Origin: Ridgeia piscesae
Taxonomy: Eukaryota > Annelida > Polychaeta > Sabellida > Siboglinidae
Length of the DNA: 64,000 nt
Direction: 5' to 3'
Assembly: GCA_025642075.2 (NCBI GenBank)
Contig: JAODUO010000036.1
Coordinates: 168,501 to 232,500, forward strand
A model generated the notes under the pieces. That model saw only the letters and a program-made list of their open reading frames with translations. It did not search any database and had not been told where the DNA came from. This document shows positions 13,380 to 24,490 of this stretch, one piece after another (within the stretch, counting starts at the first letter, position 1; the number at the start of each line of letters is the position of its first letter). Position numbers and translations under genes: made by a program.

Positions 13380-13805
13380 GCTGTTTGCGCTCTACGTCAC
13401 AACTTTCTGTGTAACAAACTACACGACAGTCAAAAATGTTTCGGTCCGTGTTGCTTGTCAAAATAAACACGTCTTGCATTTGTGCCATATATGATTAAGC
13501 TGCTTCAGGTTGTGCAATGTGAGTAAAAGCCAGGCAGTCCGAATATTGTTTAACGTTGAATAGGTTCTGGCTAAATGTTTTAACCGATGTGCTTGAGTTG
13601 AGATAAGGTTGCCAGACGACACGATCGATGTCACCGAGTGTCAGTGTCAGTCCACCAAGCCTGACGCCGTGACGACGACGCCGTTCAAAGGCGGATACAG
13701 TTTAATACAAGCGCATGGTGAATTCGGCCCAATTTCTATCAGTGCTATAATTCCCACTTAACAAGATAATTTTAAATGATTATTCCAGATTAAGAAATAT
13801 AAAAA
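13380..13805. other. EXOSC7 5' flank
   Basis: The divergent side of EXOSC7 must hold its promoter and 5' UTR. It has more CpG than its surroundings (13610-13700). No TATA box or other core element stands out, and no ORF is supported. Confidence 0.4.
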
Positions 13806-14482
13806 ATCCGGTAAACTTCCAGTTAACTGGCCAGTCTGGTCTAGATTATGGGATAAATGTCCTAAATTATTAGAGCATTTTCAAAACGGTTTGACGATTT
13901 TGACATGTATATGTGTTTGGAATATCATTGTAGTTTCTACCTTATTTCGGATACAACGAAGTAAGATATCATTAAAAAAAATTGTGTTTTAGATCAATTT
14001 AATGCCATTGAGTCAACGTAAATAAGCCGATGTCACAGGGCGTGAGCAGTTTGTACACCCCATATGCATCACGATTGCAAAGGCAGTGTCTTGCGATTTG
14101 CGGATATGTACCCAAAACTATGGCTACATCATTAATTTTTATTTTGTATAATGCAGATTTATTTGTTTTAAGTTTAAATTTATAAAATATGGCTAATTGC
14201 TTTTTATTCCGACTTCGCAATGTACACGCAAGTCATCGCCTTTGCAGCTCTGATGCGTCTGGCATGCGCCAACCGCTAGTGCCCTGTGACATCCGCTTAT
14301 TTACATAGACTCGGCAGCTTTAAATTGATCAAAACACAATAACAAAAATAATATCTGACTTCTTTCTACCGGAAATGATGTAGAATGACATTCCGAACAC
14401 ATACACATCAAAAAAGGTGATAAAAACATTTTGAAAAGGCCTTAATCATTTAGGCCAGTTAACTGGAAGATTACCTAAAATC
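13806..14482. repeat. Large imperfect inverted repeat (foldback or MITE-like element)
   Basis: The left arm (about 13806-14110) and right arm (about 14215-14482) are recognisably reverse complements over nearly their whole length. Matching blocks, left versus reverse-complemented right, include CTTCCAGTTAACTGGCC (13816-13832 and 14453-14469), CATTTTCAAAA versus CTTTTCAAAA, ATGTATATGTGTTTGGAAT versus ATGTGTATGTGTTCGGAAT, ATTGTGTTTT...GATCAATTTAA, and GTAAATAAGC(C/G)GATGTCACAGGG. The outer block holds the 12-bp palindrome CCAGTTAACTGG. The roughly 100-bp centre is AT-rich and has no ORF. This shape fits a nonautonomous foldback/MITE element or an inverted duplication. No transposase or clear target-site duplication was seen. 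Confidence 0.75.
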
Positions 14483-16783
14483 CTAAGCATAGCTAAATAT
14501 GTAAGTTGGCACTATTTAACCCCTATACGCCAACAGATCAATAAAAAGGTGTACATTAATTTCAGCATAATAAATTTTTAATTATATCTACCAACGAGAG
14601 CATTGCGCTCTGTGAGCAGTAACAGTTTGAAAGTGCAACGCTTGTATCAAGGTTGGAGATGGCTCATTCACTGTCGCTGCTGTGTCTCTTTTGGGACACT
14701 AGGAGGTCTTGTTAAAACTTGTGATATTCTCGCCAATTTGAAATTTTGTTGAAGACATTTCTTTTGTATGTCATATTAGTCTCATTCTAGAAAAACTCTG
14801 TCCCCTACTAATGCCAATCTTTATTGGTTATATTCGTAATAATGAATATTCATGATTCACGATTCATCACTATACCATTTTATGTTAAATGTTTTGTCAA
14901 GTTATTTATTATTATTAATCAAACATATATTTATGTATCAGTAGTATTTTAAAAATAGTTATTCTTAACTTAGTTAATTCAATATGTATTTATTCATTAT
15001 TTTATTCTTATTGAGCTAGTATTTTAAATAATATATACCGGTATATGTACAGTGTATTCATATTTTAATTTATAGCAATTCTACCATTTTATATATTTCA
15101 GTATGTTGTGAAGTGCCACGAACAATAGTGGATGTGACGCCATATCAAATAAAACATATTACATTGTGTGTTGTTAGTAACTGACAGAATAATACAAAAT
15201 CCAGGAAAATTCACTTAACTATGGGACACAATCGCCAAAAATATCAGGGCCGATGTACCTCGGTAACCACCATTAATTTTACAATATTATAAATTGGGCC
15301 AAATTCACCATGTCAAATTCACTATGGGCCAAATTCACCAACTCTCCCGATGGCATACCATTGTTCTCTTGGTGTCTCAAGATGCAAGATATTGACACTG
15401 ATAATGGCATGTACCAAGTATAATTTAGTTATATTTTGTGTTAAATAGTGCTTAGGAATAGTACCACTATTGTAATTTAACTCTCAATGCAACTTACTGT
15501 AATTAGTTGTCTAGTGTCATTAAATTGTGTTATAATAATACTAAATAAGTTACTTCTATTGCTCCAGTATCCTCAGAAAATCTTTTTACTGTTATCTTGT
15601 AACTTGGCTTGCAACTTTTTGGCATGATGTTTGCGAGTATGCAAACTGCTTTCTGGTCAATGTTAGCAGACAGCAAATAAGTTTGTGTTTAACAGCAAGC
15701 ACCTAGTGGATTTGCACAGAAGCACCAGTTTAATGGCTGGTATCGATCAGGTTCTAAGACTGGCTAATACATTTGCAAAATAGTGCCATGAGGCATATGT
15801 TTTAAATAATTTTTTTCTTCGGTATTTTTATGTATTTTAGCAACAGTGCTTTGAGTCAATCTGTGTACAGCTGTATGCTGTTTGGTAAAATTTATGCACA
15901 CTTTAGGTACATTCAAATAATTTTGTTCTGACAATGTAAATGTTTTTACTTTGAACAGTGATACAAATGTACGGCCAGGATTGTAGTTTTTGTACACTGC
16001 ATATCATAAATTAATACACAATTATGATTAAGCATACTACAATCACTGCTACTTTACTACTACTTCTACTGCTTCTGCTACAGTTACAACTTTAACTCTT
16101 GCTGCAACAGTTATTTCTTGTGTTATTTTGCTGCAACAGTTATTTCTTGTGCTTATTTTGTAAATCTTTTCTGCACAGTATTATTTAAATAAGTTTACTT
16201 TGACAGTTTTGTGCTTACTTGTGTAAATAGTCATGATGTCTTTTCCTGTGTTATTTTATGCATGCATGTTTTGTTTTCAATTTCATAAGTTGTAATTTCA
16301 CATACATTTTATGCCATACAGTGTATACAGGTGTATGCTTACCTGAGATTAGATAGTGTAGTGTAGTGTACACTGTATGCTGTACACCCTGGTTAAATTT
16401 AAGAGTGCACAACAATTCTCTGGATCTTTTGCAGTGTAAATGTCCAATGTTCAGTTCTGGCCTGGCTTTGAAAGTCAATAAAATGGCCTAAAAAGTATTG
16501 TTTCATTACTGGTCATTTTGTCAGATTTCTATGCTGAACCCAGGTGCTGTTTTGTTTATTAATTTAGTAATCCTAAAAATACAACAGACATATTTTAAGT
16601 TTTTGCATTCACGACCCCTCTCGTTTTTTATTATGTTATATTTTACATTACAGGTTTTTTTGCATTTTGGGGGGGGGCGAGCTGTCCTTGTATTTACATT
16701 TTATGTTACGTGTTTTATGTTTTGCACCATCTCGATCTACCTCTGTCGCTTTCTCTTCTTCCAGGGATTCCCAGTTGGACCCC
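14483..16783. other. Intergenic and 5' flank of the ZDHHC gene
   Basis: AT-rich sequence without a supported coding region. At 15289-15340 two near-identical words built on GGGCCAAATTCACCA follow each other. A related 22-bp word occurs in opposite orientation near 13718-13739. Because both first coding exons of the ZDHHC gene begin at splice acceptors, a noncoding 5' exon must lie in or upstream of this stretch, but I cannot locate it. Confidence 0.4.
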
Positions 16784-17110
16784 ATGCTGCAGCCCTATAG
16801 CATGACACGCTACGACACAACCTCCCACAGTATAGACCCTAACCCAGCCGTTGCCATTCTAAACTGTGCTCCTTTCTGGCGACGGTTCGGCTTCAGGTGT
16901 GGGCGTCATGTGTGGATAGTGAAAGACATTTGCGGGATCATTTGCTGCGTGATAACGTACATGCTCATCCTGTACGCGACGTTTGTCGTCATGTGTGTAA
17001 TTATGCCGACGAGCCACGGAAGCTGGTTGAACTTTGTGAACGGTCTTATATTCTATGTGTTTGCCGCTCTGGCCTTCGCGTCACACGTTAGGACGGTGGT
17101 AACGGACCCT
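16784..17110 (+). CDS. ZDHHC alternative first coding exon 1a (TM1-TM2, canonical)
   Basis: The exon follows an acceptor at 16763-16764 (TTCTTCCAG) with 19 nt of leader before the ATG, and ends at TDP|GTGAGT. It encodes 109 residues. [17 protein letters not shown] resembles the VWFIRDGCGI block of vertebrate ZDHHC3/7. TM1 is followed by a short loop, then TM2 and [11 protein letters not shown]. The junction is phase 0 and supplies D-P of the DPG motif. Splicing it onto exon 1b would give a stop within six codons, so 1a and 1b must be mutually exclusive. Confidence 0.88.
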
Positions 17111-17997
17111 GTGAGTATCTGCTTTACCTTTCGTGGGCGTCTGACATGGTTGTGTGTTGTACCACCCTGAGCATGTGCTATTGTCACTATAAAATATCTA
17201 GTCATGGTCAGAAAATGCGATATCTTTATATACCAAAAATTTAAAAAGTATAATTTTGAGAAAATTTGCGAAAATTTAGCTGACTGAAAAACCATTTCAT
17301 AATCATGAATGCATTATGCTCAGCATGCGTGAAAACACAACACCTCAGAGGTTCACTGAAAATATATCTTCACAGTTGTACATTGTCATTGTTACGTTAC
17401 TTACAGAATGTCTTCAAGCTGTGAACAAAGTTGTTCAGACACCTGTGTCACATCCCAACCTGGCCCCCGCCTGAGACGAAAGGATGCCATGTCAGCTGGA
17501 GTGCCGTCCGAAGTCACCACAGAGTCACGTCCCAGCATACCAGTCAGGACCCTAGACTCAGTGGCCATCAGATTATGGAAACATCTGCAGAAATTTCTCA
17601 CCAAGTTGGCACCCAACACAAGTCATATTTATTTTCTAGACAGCAGGATGGGCATGGTGTTGGCGATTTTGACATGGCTTGTCCTTGTTGGAAGCGAAAC
17701 TCTGATGGTTCTGTTCGTGTTTTTACCAATTCGGGACTTTGTCTACGATGCGGGGAATGTAGCAGTGTCATTGCTGCTTGCATTCCTTGTCGGGGCATCC
17801 CATCTAAGGACTGTTTTCACAGATCCTGTAAGTAACATGCTACTAATTTATGGGGTGATTGATATAAATAATTAAATTATGTAAGTACAGCATCTGGAAC
17901 ATATTTGTATTTGTTTGGCATTGGTAAATGTATGTACAGTCATTCGGTATCATATTTAAAAACAAATGTTATAAACTTTTTTGTTGTTCCATTAACT

Positions 17998-18043
<46 letters not shown>

Positions 18044-18065
18044 TATAATGTATATATATATTATA

Positions 18066-18114
<49 letters not shown>

Positions 18115-21100
18115 AACATTGTTTATTTGTTGGCAGATAGTGTTCTTTTAAGTCAACAAATTATATTCCAAATGTTGTTTGAAATAATGTGAAACTGTCG
18201 GTAGAAGTGTCAGTTTTAGCTTATGTATTCTTTTATTATTTATTTAATAATAATTAATATTGCACATAAATCCTTAGATACCAAGCTCAGAGGTGCGTCA
18301 ATACAAAAGGGTTAATCGAGTTAATAAACAATTCCATTTGTTATACGCCAGGGAGCTATGGTGGATAGACTAGGTTGTAAAGGTATGTTTTTAAGTGACG
18401 ACAAAATTTAGCAATATTTTCAACTGATCTAACACTAGAATGAAACATATTCCAGATTTTAAGGACAAAACGTAAATCAGAACTAGATGATCGAAGCAGG
18501 ACAGGTTTTCTTACAACAGTAAGCAGTGAATGTAAATATGATGGTTGCTTACAGGCCTGGCAAGTAATAGTACAGGTCTTAGAGCCGAGACGATATTGGA
18601 TAAGAAGCCAGTGCAGAGACTTTAGAAGCAGCATAGAACGAGCACAACATGAAGACCTAGTCACAATCCTTGCTCAACAATTTTATTGTGTTTTGTTGTG
18701 ACATCCTTAAAGGCAATATTTTGAAAAGGGAATTACAATAGTCAAGTCCAGTTGCAATATTTTTTTGGAACAGAAAGAGGCAAATACCAACGAATACACT
18801 GTAAATCATGAATATGATAACAAGTCAAACAAATGTGAGAATTGTCTTCTCTGAAATTAAATTATTGTCAAAATATACATAAATTCCTAGTTGAAAATGC
18901 AAGTATAACCAATTAGTACGGGGTGTAGGGAAAACATGACTTGATTAACATTACTTTCAATGTCATTTATTGATTACCGCTGACTGTGCTGTTTTAGGGC
19001 GCTATCCCACGGGGAAATGCGACAGATGAAAACATTCGCAAATTGGGCTTACGCGATGGCCAAGTCGTGTTTAAATGTCCAAAGTGTGTTAGCATAAAGC
19101 CAGAGCGAGCACACCACTGTAGGTAAGAATGAACTTTAGCATGAAAATAAGCCGTTCTATTTGTGTTGTTTTATAATGATTTAATAATATATTAAAGAAA
19201 CTTAGTGTAATACTTACTAACTTATAGATTTTGTAGTTAGAAATTTGTCGGGGAGTAAACCACAAAACTCTGACTGGAATCTGTGCTATAAATAAAATAA
19301 CTTGCATTTTATTTTGTTTATACGAACACAAGGATATGTTTTGAATAAGGAAAACAGAATAAGGTACATGTTCTCGAAGCTTAGGGAACGTTATCATACA
19401 TAAATCCTATATGTTTTCAGCGTTTGTCGTCGATGTATTAAAAAGATGGACCATCACTGTCCCTGGGTGAATAACTGTGTCGGGGAAAACAACCAGAAAT
19501 ACTTTGTTCTTTTTACTGTAAGTAGACTATGATGTACATGTATGTAGTAATTGATAGAATACTATAATATATTATAAAAGCAGAATTGCGTGGTACATGT
19601 GTTATTAATCATGACTGTAAAAACACTGATCATATTGCTGTTATGAATCTGTATTATAGTAATATTTTGTTAATTATGCATGACAACATCAATGATGTAT
19701 TGTATTCTGTTCATTGTTCCACTCAATGTTCTCTCAATATTTACCAATGTTTCATGCTTTGGCAATCATAATTATGGTGGCATATTGTTGATGACACATT
19801 TTTATATCTTTTTTATTAAAATATTTGCAGGAAAGCAGAAACAAGTGATTCCTGTTTCCAGTCCAGTTTGAGCAATACTTAACATATCAAACCGTGCCAC
19901 ATGTTATTGTCTGTAAGTGTATTCAAAGTCAAAATTACTGCAATATGCAAACAACAGTGTAGATGATGTTTTATTTTTTGGAAATCTATAAACTGACAGC
20001 GAAGGTTTCTGCTCTGGCAGTTCCACCCATATGCGAGAGAAGACATAACTCACTCGCATCACTGGGGACCGGATCATGAGTGGAAATGGCAAAATAACAA
20101 AAACAATATGGCGGCAGATAAGACCTGCATGCCTTGTAGCCAGTTATCTTGCACAGCGGCATATTAAATTATATGAACACTGTCATGTTGCCTTTCTTGT
20201 AGATGTACATTTGTCTGATGTCATTCCATGCCCTCTACATGGCCATAAATAAATTTATCACCTGTGCAACAAGTGATTGGAGAGGTAGGTAAATAGTTTT
20301 GGTTTAGGAAACTTCAGTCTTGTAAAAGATCTAAAACTGATATTTGAGCAACTCTTGTTAACTTTCTGGTTAGATTTTATGTGGGTCTGTTAAATATTGT
20401 GCTGTCTGGGCAATATATATTGCTCACTATGAGAAATAGATGTCATCTTGAATAATGCTGCATATCCTCCTTAGCTTCCTAGTGCCTTCATCCATTTGCC
20501 AACAACTTGAGCATTGTTATAAGATTACGAGATTGCATAATCCCTTGATTTTGTCATGCCACTGAGCTTGATCTTCAAAGATATTGGCACATAAGAAGTC
20601 ATTATTATTATAATTGTAAATGGCTTAAATGAAAAATATAGGAAAATGTAAGTCAGTAAAGGGTGAAGGAATTACCTGGTAAATCCATAAATAACCGCAG
20701 AGGTGAGGAGTTGCATTTGGTACTACCGGGAAGCATGGTATAATACTTGGTTATTTGTTATTTCTTGGAAAGACCTGACTATAAAATATAGTTGCATATT
20801 ACTCAGAACATGATAGCTTTTTGTTGACTTTGTTACTGCAGAGTGCTTCGTCTGTTACCACTGGGTGTTGTGATACAGCTGTGTAGCCCTTTGTTTTAGA
20901 ATGCTCCACCTATTCAACTCCAACTGTATCTCCAACCACTACATTTTTTCAGCTCACATAGCTCCATGTGCCAGAATGCTCCACCTATTCAACTCCAACC
21001 ATATCTCCAGCCACTACATTTTTTCAGCTCACATAGCTCCATGTGCCAGAATGCTCCACCTATTCAACTCCAGCCGTATCTCCAGCCACTACATTTTTTC

Positions 21101-22088
21101 AGCTCACATAGCTCCATGTGCCAGAATGCTCCATCTATTCAGCTCCAGCCACTGCAATCTTGCTGTTCATGTTGTTGTTTTGTTTAAGAATGCTCCAATG
21201 ACTTACTTCTATGCATGCATGGGTGTTCTGAATAATAAAACACTTCATTTTCATGTGGCTCTTTTGTTTCAGAATGCTCCAACTATTCAGCTCCGGCTAC
21301 AACAATTTTCCTCATAATATTGCTCTTTGAGGCTCTGCTCTTTGCCATGTTCACAGCCATCATGTTTGGCACTCAGATGTCCTCCATCTGTTCCGATGAA
21401 ACGGTTAGTAGGCGTGCTTGTTCTGGAAAATTATATAAAATTTTGCATTCCAAATTTCATCATAACACGTGTTCCGTGTAATATCACTTGTTTCATCTGT
21501 GTGATCATTTAAAATGGAAATACTGTTACTTATCAGCTATTGCAATCAAGAGAATATTCAGTTTGTTTGAAAGCTAGAGATGATTTATGAGATAAACTAG
21601 GTTTTGCTTTCTCTGCTGGTTACTGTTTGTTAGATATCAAATGTTTGAGGTGATACAGAAATGTAATGTTATGGTGCGTGTGTCAGTAATAAGCTACTCC
21701 ATGTATCAGGCATTCTGAATAATAACACCCCTTGTCTCTTGTGTCATGTACTTGTATCTTTATCCTGTTGTGACCATCAATTAAAGACGCTCTTTGATGT
21801 CCTGTCAATGACTAAGTGAATCACAGCGATAATAACCACATTTTAATTACAATTGCTGCACATGTTTAGTTGTAATTCTGTTTTCTAGATTAAGACTGGT
21901 TTAAGGCAAATACGGTTTTTATATTTTAGGGCATCGAACAGCTGAAAAGCGAAAACCCGACTTGGGAGAAGAAGTCGTGGTGGCTGAGTCTGAAGGCCGT
22001 CTTTGGACACCCATTCTCCTTCAAGTGGTTCTCTCCGTTCCACATACCTGTCGTCGGCAAGGACCAGGTGTATCTCTACAATGTCTGA
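16784..22088 (+). CDS. ZDHHC3/7-type palmitoyltransferase with alternative N-terminal exons
   Basis: The common exons are 18998-19122, 19421-19517, 20203-20284, 21273-21403 and 21930-22088. They are joined by either exon 1a (16784-17110; 306-residue product) or exon 1b (17408-17827; 337 residues). The enzyme transfers palmitate from acyl-CoA to protein cysteines by a two-step DHHC mechanism; its closest relatives, ZDHHC3 (GODZ) and ZDHHC7 (SERZ), sit in the Golgi. Numbering by form 1a: the zinc-binding Cys-rich domain runs from about residue 136 (CPKC) through HHC and CRRC to the catalytic DHHC at 161-164, followed by [15 protein letters not shown]. The DPG motif is split by the first junction ([12 protein letters not shown]). 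Four membrane segments lie at about 49-75, 85-103, 184-202 and 218-240. The C-terminal [16 protein letters not shown] and KAVFGHPFS blocks match ZDHHC3/7. All junctions are GT-AG and in phase. The choice between ZDHHC3 and ZDHHC7 is uncertain, so no symbol is given. Confidence 0.94.
17408..17827 (+). CDS. ZDHHC alternative first coding exon 1b (TM1-TM2, divergent)
   Basis: An acceptor (TTACTTACAG, AG at 17405-17406) sits one base before the ATG, and the exon ends at TDP|GTAAGT. It encodes 140 residues: a polar, Ser/Thr/Arg-rich N tail of about 75 residues, then [19 protein letters not shown] (TM1), [13 protein letters not shown], a second hydrophobic segment and [11 protein letters not shown]. 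Its last residues parallel exon 1a (HLRTVFTDP versus HVRTVVTDP) and it shares the same phase-0 donor. It therefore looks like an old duplicate of exon 1a giving the enzyme a different N tail and first two membrane segments. Whether it is transcribed is not known from sequence. Confidence 0.8.
18003..18108. repeat. (TA)n microsatellites in ZDHHC intron
   Basis: Two long TA tracts separated by about 30 bp of AT-rich sequence lie between exon 1b and the first common exon. They could extrude cruciforms; no function is indicated. Confidence 0.9.
18235..18700 (-). mobile_element. Decayed 3' fragment of a CR1/L2-like LINE
   Basis: Read on the minus strand, 18664-18356 still encodes the end of a LINE polymerase. 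[15 protein letters not shown] and [14 protein letters not shown] parallel [14 protein letters not shown] and RRLKTYLFNAAYPP of the element at 30.5-32.5 kb. The 3' UTR also matches in part (TTAACCC...GCACCTCTGAGCTTG) and ends in an AT-rich ATT-type tail near 18240. It is a 5'-truncated insertion, antisense within the ZDHHC intron. Confidence 0.8.
20466..20625 (+). mobile_element. 3' UTR fragment of the same CR1/L2-like LINE
   Basis: Positions 20470-20600 match the tail of the element at 32.3-32.5 kb: CCTCCTTAGCTTCCTAG, then CCCTTGATTTTGTC, GCCACTGAGCTTGAT, GGCACATAAGAAG and an ATT-repeat tail. Only the last few codons and the 3' UTR remain. Such extreme 5' truncation is typical of target-primed reverse transcription. 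It lies in the intron before ZDHHC exon 21273-21403. Confidence 0.85.
20900..21188 (+). repeat. Array of duplicated ZDHHC exon starts with splice-acceptor-like junctions
   Basis: Three 75-bp units begin at 20900, 20975 and 21050, with a divergent fourth at 21125 and a short fifth at 21189. Each begins directly after an AG with AATGCTCC, exactly as the real exon does at 21273. Read in the exon's phase, units 1-3 encode ECSTYST-P-(x)-SP-TTFFQLT then a stop, resembling the real [14 protein letters not shown]. Unit 4 encodes [19 protein letters not shown] and keeps the hydrophobic start of TM4 before a stop. Unit 1 has the best acceptor (CCCTTTGTTTTAG). I read this as tandem duplication of the exon start, with the copies decayed into pseudo-exons. 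No good donor was seen after the copies. Confidence 0.85.
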
Positions 22089-24490
22089 TACCGGTATAGC
22101 TCTGCTACCTGCTGTCGGTGCATGTCTTGTCATACTGCAGCCAGAATGTCTGGGAATGGTATCTGAACTATGATTGTAAAATACCACCAAATGGCAGACG
22201 TTTAGATTCAGCTGACACCATGACACACTGGCATTATGACGTGATGTAAAACCTACTGTTAACTAACGGATATCTAGAAATGGTCGCCTATGTGGTAACC
22301 TATAATTTCTACATTAACTTTTCTATAGGTAAACAGATGTTGCTGTGTAGGTACGGATTTCACAAGACAGTATCGTGTAGAAAAAAGCATAAATTCATAT
22401 GGATCACCAAAAATTATTGTTGTATGAGGAAACGTGTTGCTTTCTGTTTCACCTGTGAATTTCATTAAAGAACATATATTTGTATAGATCACTAAAAATT
22501 GCTCTTCAAGGTGAATGTGTTATTTGTGATATATTTTTCTAGTTAAGTTGGTATGTATACATTAGCTTCAACATGAATAATAACAAAGTTGATGGTATTT
22601 ACGTTTGGTGGCTACCATCATGATAGATATAAATAGATGGAATGAAAAATCAGATAACCAGCATGCATGGCAGCATTTAAAGAAGCATTTATAAATAAAA
22701 GAGGTAGCAGAACTAGTGTGAATCCAAAGGAGGTCCACCCATCATGCTGATCTCAAATTTTGATATTGATTTAGTTTTGTATACTTGTATCACCACAGGG
22801 TTGACCATTTTGAAATATTAAATGGTGATTGAATACGTCATTGGGTAAGTTTCAGTGTTATAACTTACCCCCCAGTTTTACAAAGTGGTAAATATTTCTC
22901 TTAGCTTGAGATGGATGTTTACTGTGGTCATACTGATGAGTTTAAAATATTTAACTTTCAGAAATGCGATATTTTTATTAGAAACAATGACTGACAAAAA
23001 ACGTTGGGAATGTATGTTATATCATATTAAGTTCATCACATTTGTTGCATCACGACAGCACCTCATATTTGTAGTACAACCCTGTAATCATATTTGTTGC
23101 ATCAGATCTGGTACATTGTATTTGTTGCATGTGTTCAGGACATTATTTGTTTCATTGTGTTTGATATGTTGTATCTGTTATGTCAGTATGTTGCATCACC
23201 TTTAGTATATTGTACTTGTTGCATATTATTTTGTACGTCATATTTCTTGTACCAAGTTTGATACATCACATTTGTAACCTACTGTGTATTTGTCAAATAA
23301 CGTCTTGCACAATGCTTACTATGTCGTGTTTAATTTGTCCTATGTCTTGCGCCATGTTTTATATGTGGGATTATGTTGTAACGGTTATATCACGTTTGAT
23401 ACCTCATTGTACATGATCTCTATGTCATATTTGTCACGTCATCTTTTGTAATATTGCACCATGCGAGGACATGCTTATGTGCATCAGCCAACTTGCACTT
23501 TTGTCACCAGCTTGCCTGATTTTATGCAGAAATGTGTGGGAATATTGAGTGGAATTAATTGCATTGAAAAATCATATAATAGGGGAATTGTGTTCCTGTA
23601 TTTGTTTTTAACGTACATAATGGTTTATGATGAAATTAATACTTTGTAAATAGTTGCGATGTATTCCTATGTATGCAGGGTTAGGTCGTTAGGGTATCAT
23701 TCTTGGTACTTACTGTGCACATAAAGAACAACCCTTGTGGCAAAGGTGAAGAGAAGAAGCAACTGAGATGGCAACTGTGATCATTTCATTGACATGTTTT
23801 GTAAATATCGAGAAGAATGAATAATCTAGCCGAACCACGGATTTCACAGCGGAATGTATATGTATAGAAAGTTTAGGTTGGTGAAGCTACCTGTTTAGTT
23901 ATTCTAAATTTGTTTGTACAGAAGTGTTTTAGAGATAGGATAGGCGATGTGCCATTGCTAAATAACTGTGTATCAGGGCTGATAAACTAAAGCTTATAAC
24001 TCGTTAACAATATGCCAGTGTGACTTGATATTGATTTATTTTGATAGTTTGAAGAAATTGGTATGTATTCTAAAAATATTGAGGGCAGAAGCATCTAAAC
24101 AATCCCTTGTGTGTGTGTGTTTGTGTTGTACGTGTGTGTACATGTGTGTGTGCGTGCGTGTGTAATTATCTGTATATGTGAACCATAAGTGGTTATCTAT
24201 ATTCCAGTTAGGCTGGTACCTGGAAATACGGTTGGTTGCTTATTTTTGTCAACTCCTTTTTACTGTTTTGTCTGATGTGAAATGTACATTGTTACTCAGA
24301 GTGCAACATTCTATGTGGGTGCTTTTATTCATTTATTATTCAGAATACAAACAAATCAAGCAGTGTAGTGTCATTCAATTACTTTCATTTACAGTAAATA
24401 ATGTACCAAGAGACGACCGTATACATATATGGATTGGATATGCTGCTCTCATCATGTCATTGTGACAATAATAAACTTTCATTGAAAGAA
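22089..24490 (+). other. Probable long 3' UTR of the ZDHHC gene
   Basis: After the TGA at 22086-22088 no further coding exon is seen. An AATAAA at 24470-24475 is a plausible poly(A) signal, giving a 3' UTR of about 2.4 kb. Earlier ends are possible. The stretch contains a degenerate tandem repeat (23030-23460) and a GT-rich tract (24106-24170). Confidence 0.4.
23030..23460 (+). repeat. Degenerate tandem repeat rich in TTTGTTGCATCA-like words
   Basis: Words such as CATATTTGTTGCATCA, TTGTATTTGTTGCATG and TTGTACTTGTTGCATA recur with irregular spacing of roughly 25-35 bp. The repeat is strongly diverged and overlaps the probable ZDHHC 3' UTR. The resulting low-complexity open frames are not taken as genes. 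Confidence 0.55.

Noticed and set aside
16667..16783. N-terminal extension of ZDHHC exon 1a from an upstream ATG
   Set aside because: The extension crosses a good acceptor (TTCTTCCAG at 16756-16764) and encodes no recognisable sequence; the ATG at 16784 is the first within the exon.
20900..21280. CRISPR-like repeat spacing
   Set aside because: The units are contiguous tandem copies with no unique spacers, in an animal gene.
20901..21317. 138-codon plus frame with repeats of MLHLFNSN...
   Set aside because: It is an out-of-phase reading of the 75-bp array. The period is a multiple of three, which keeps any frame open. The exon-phase reading explains the sequence better.
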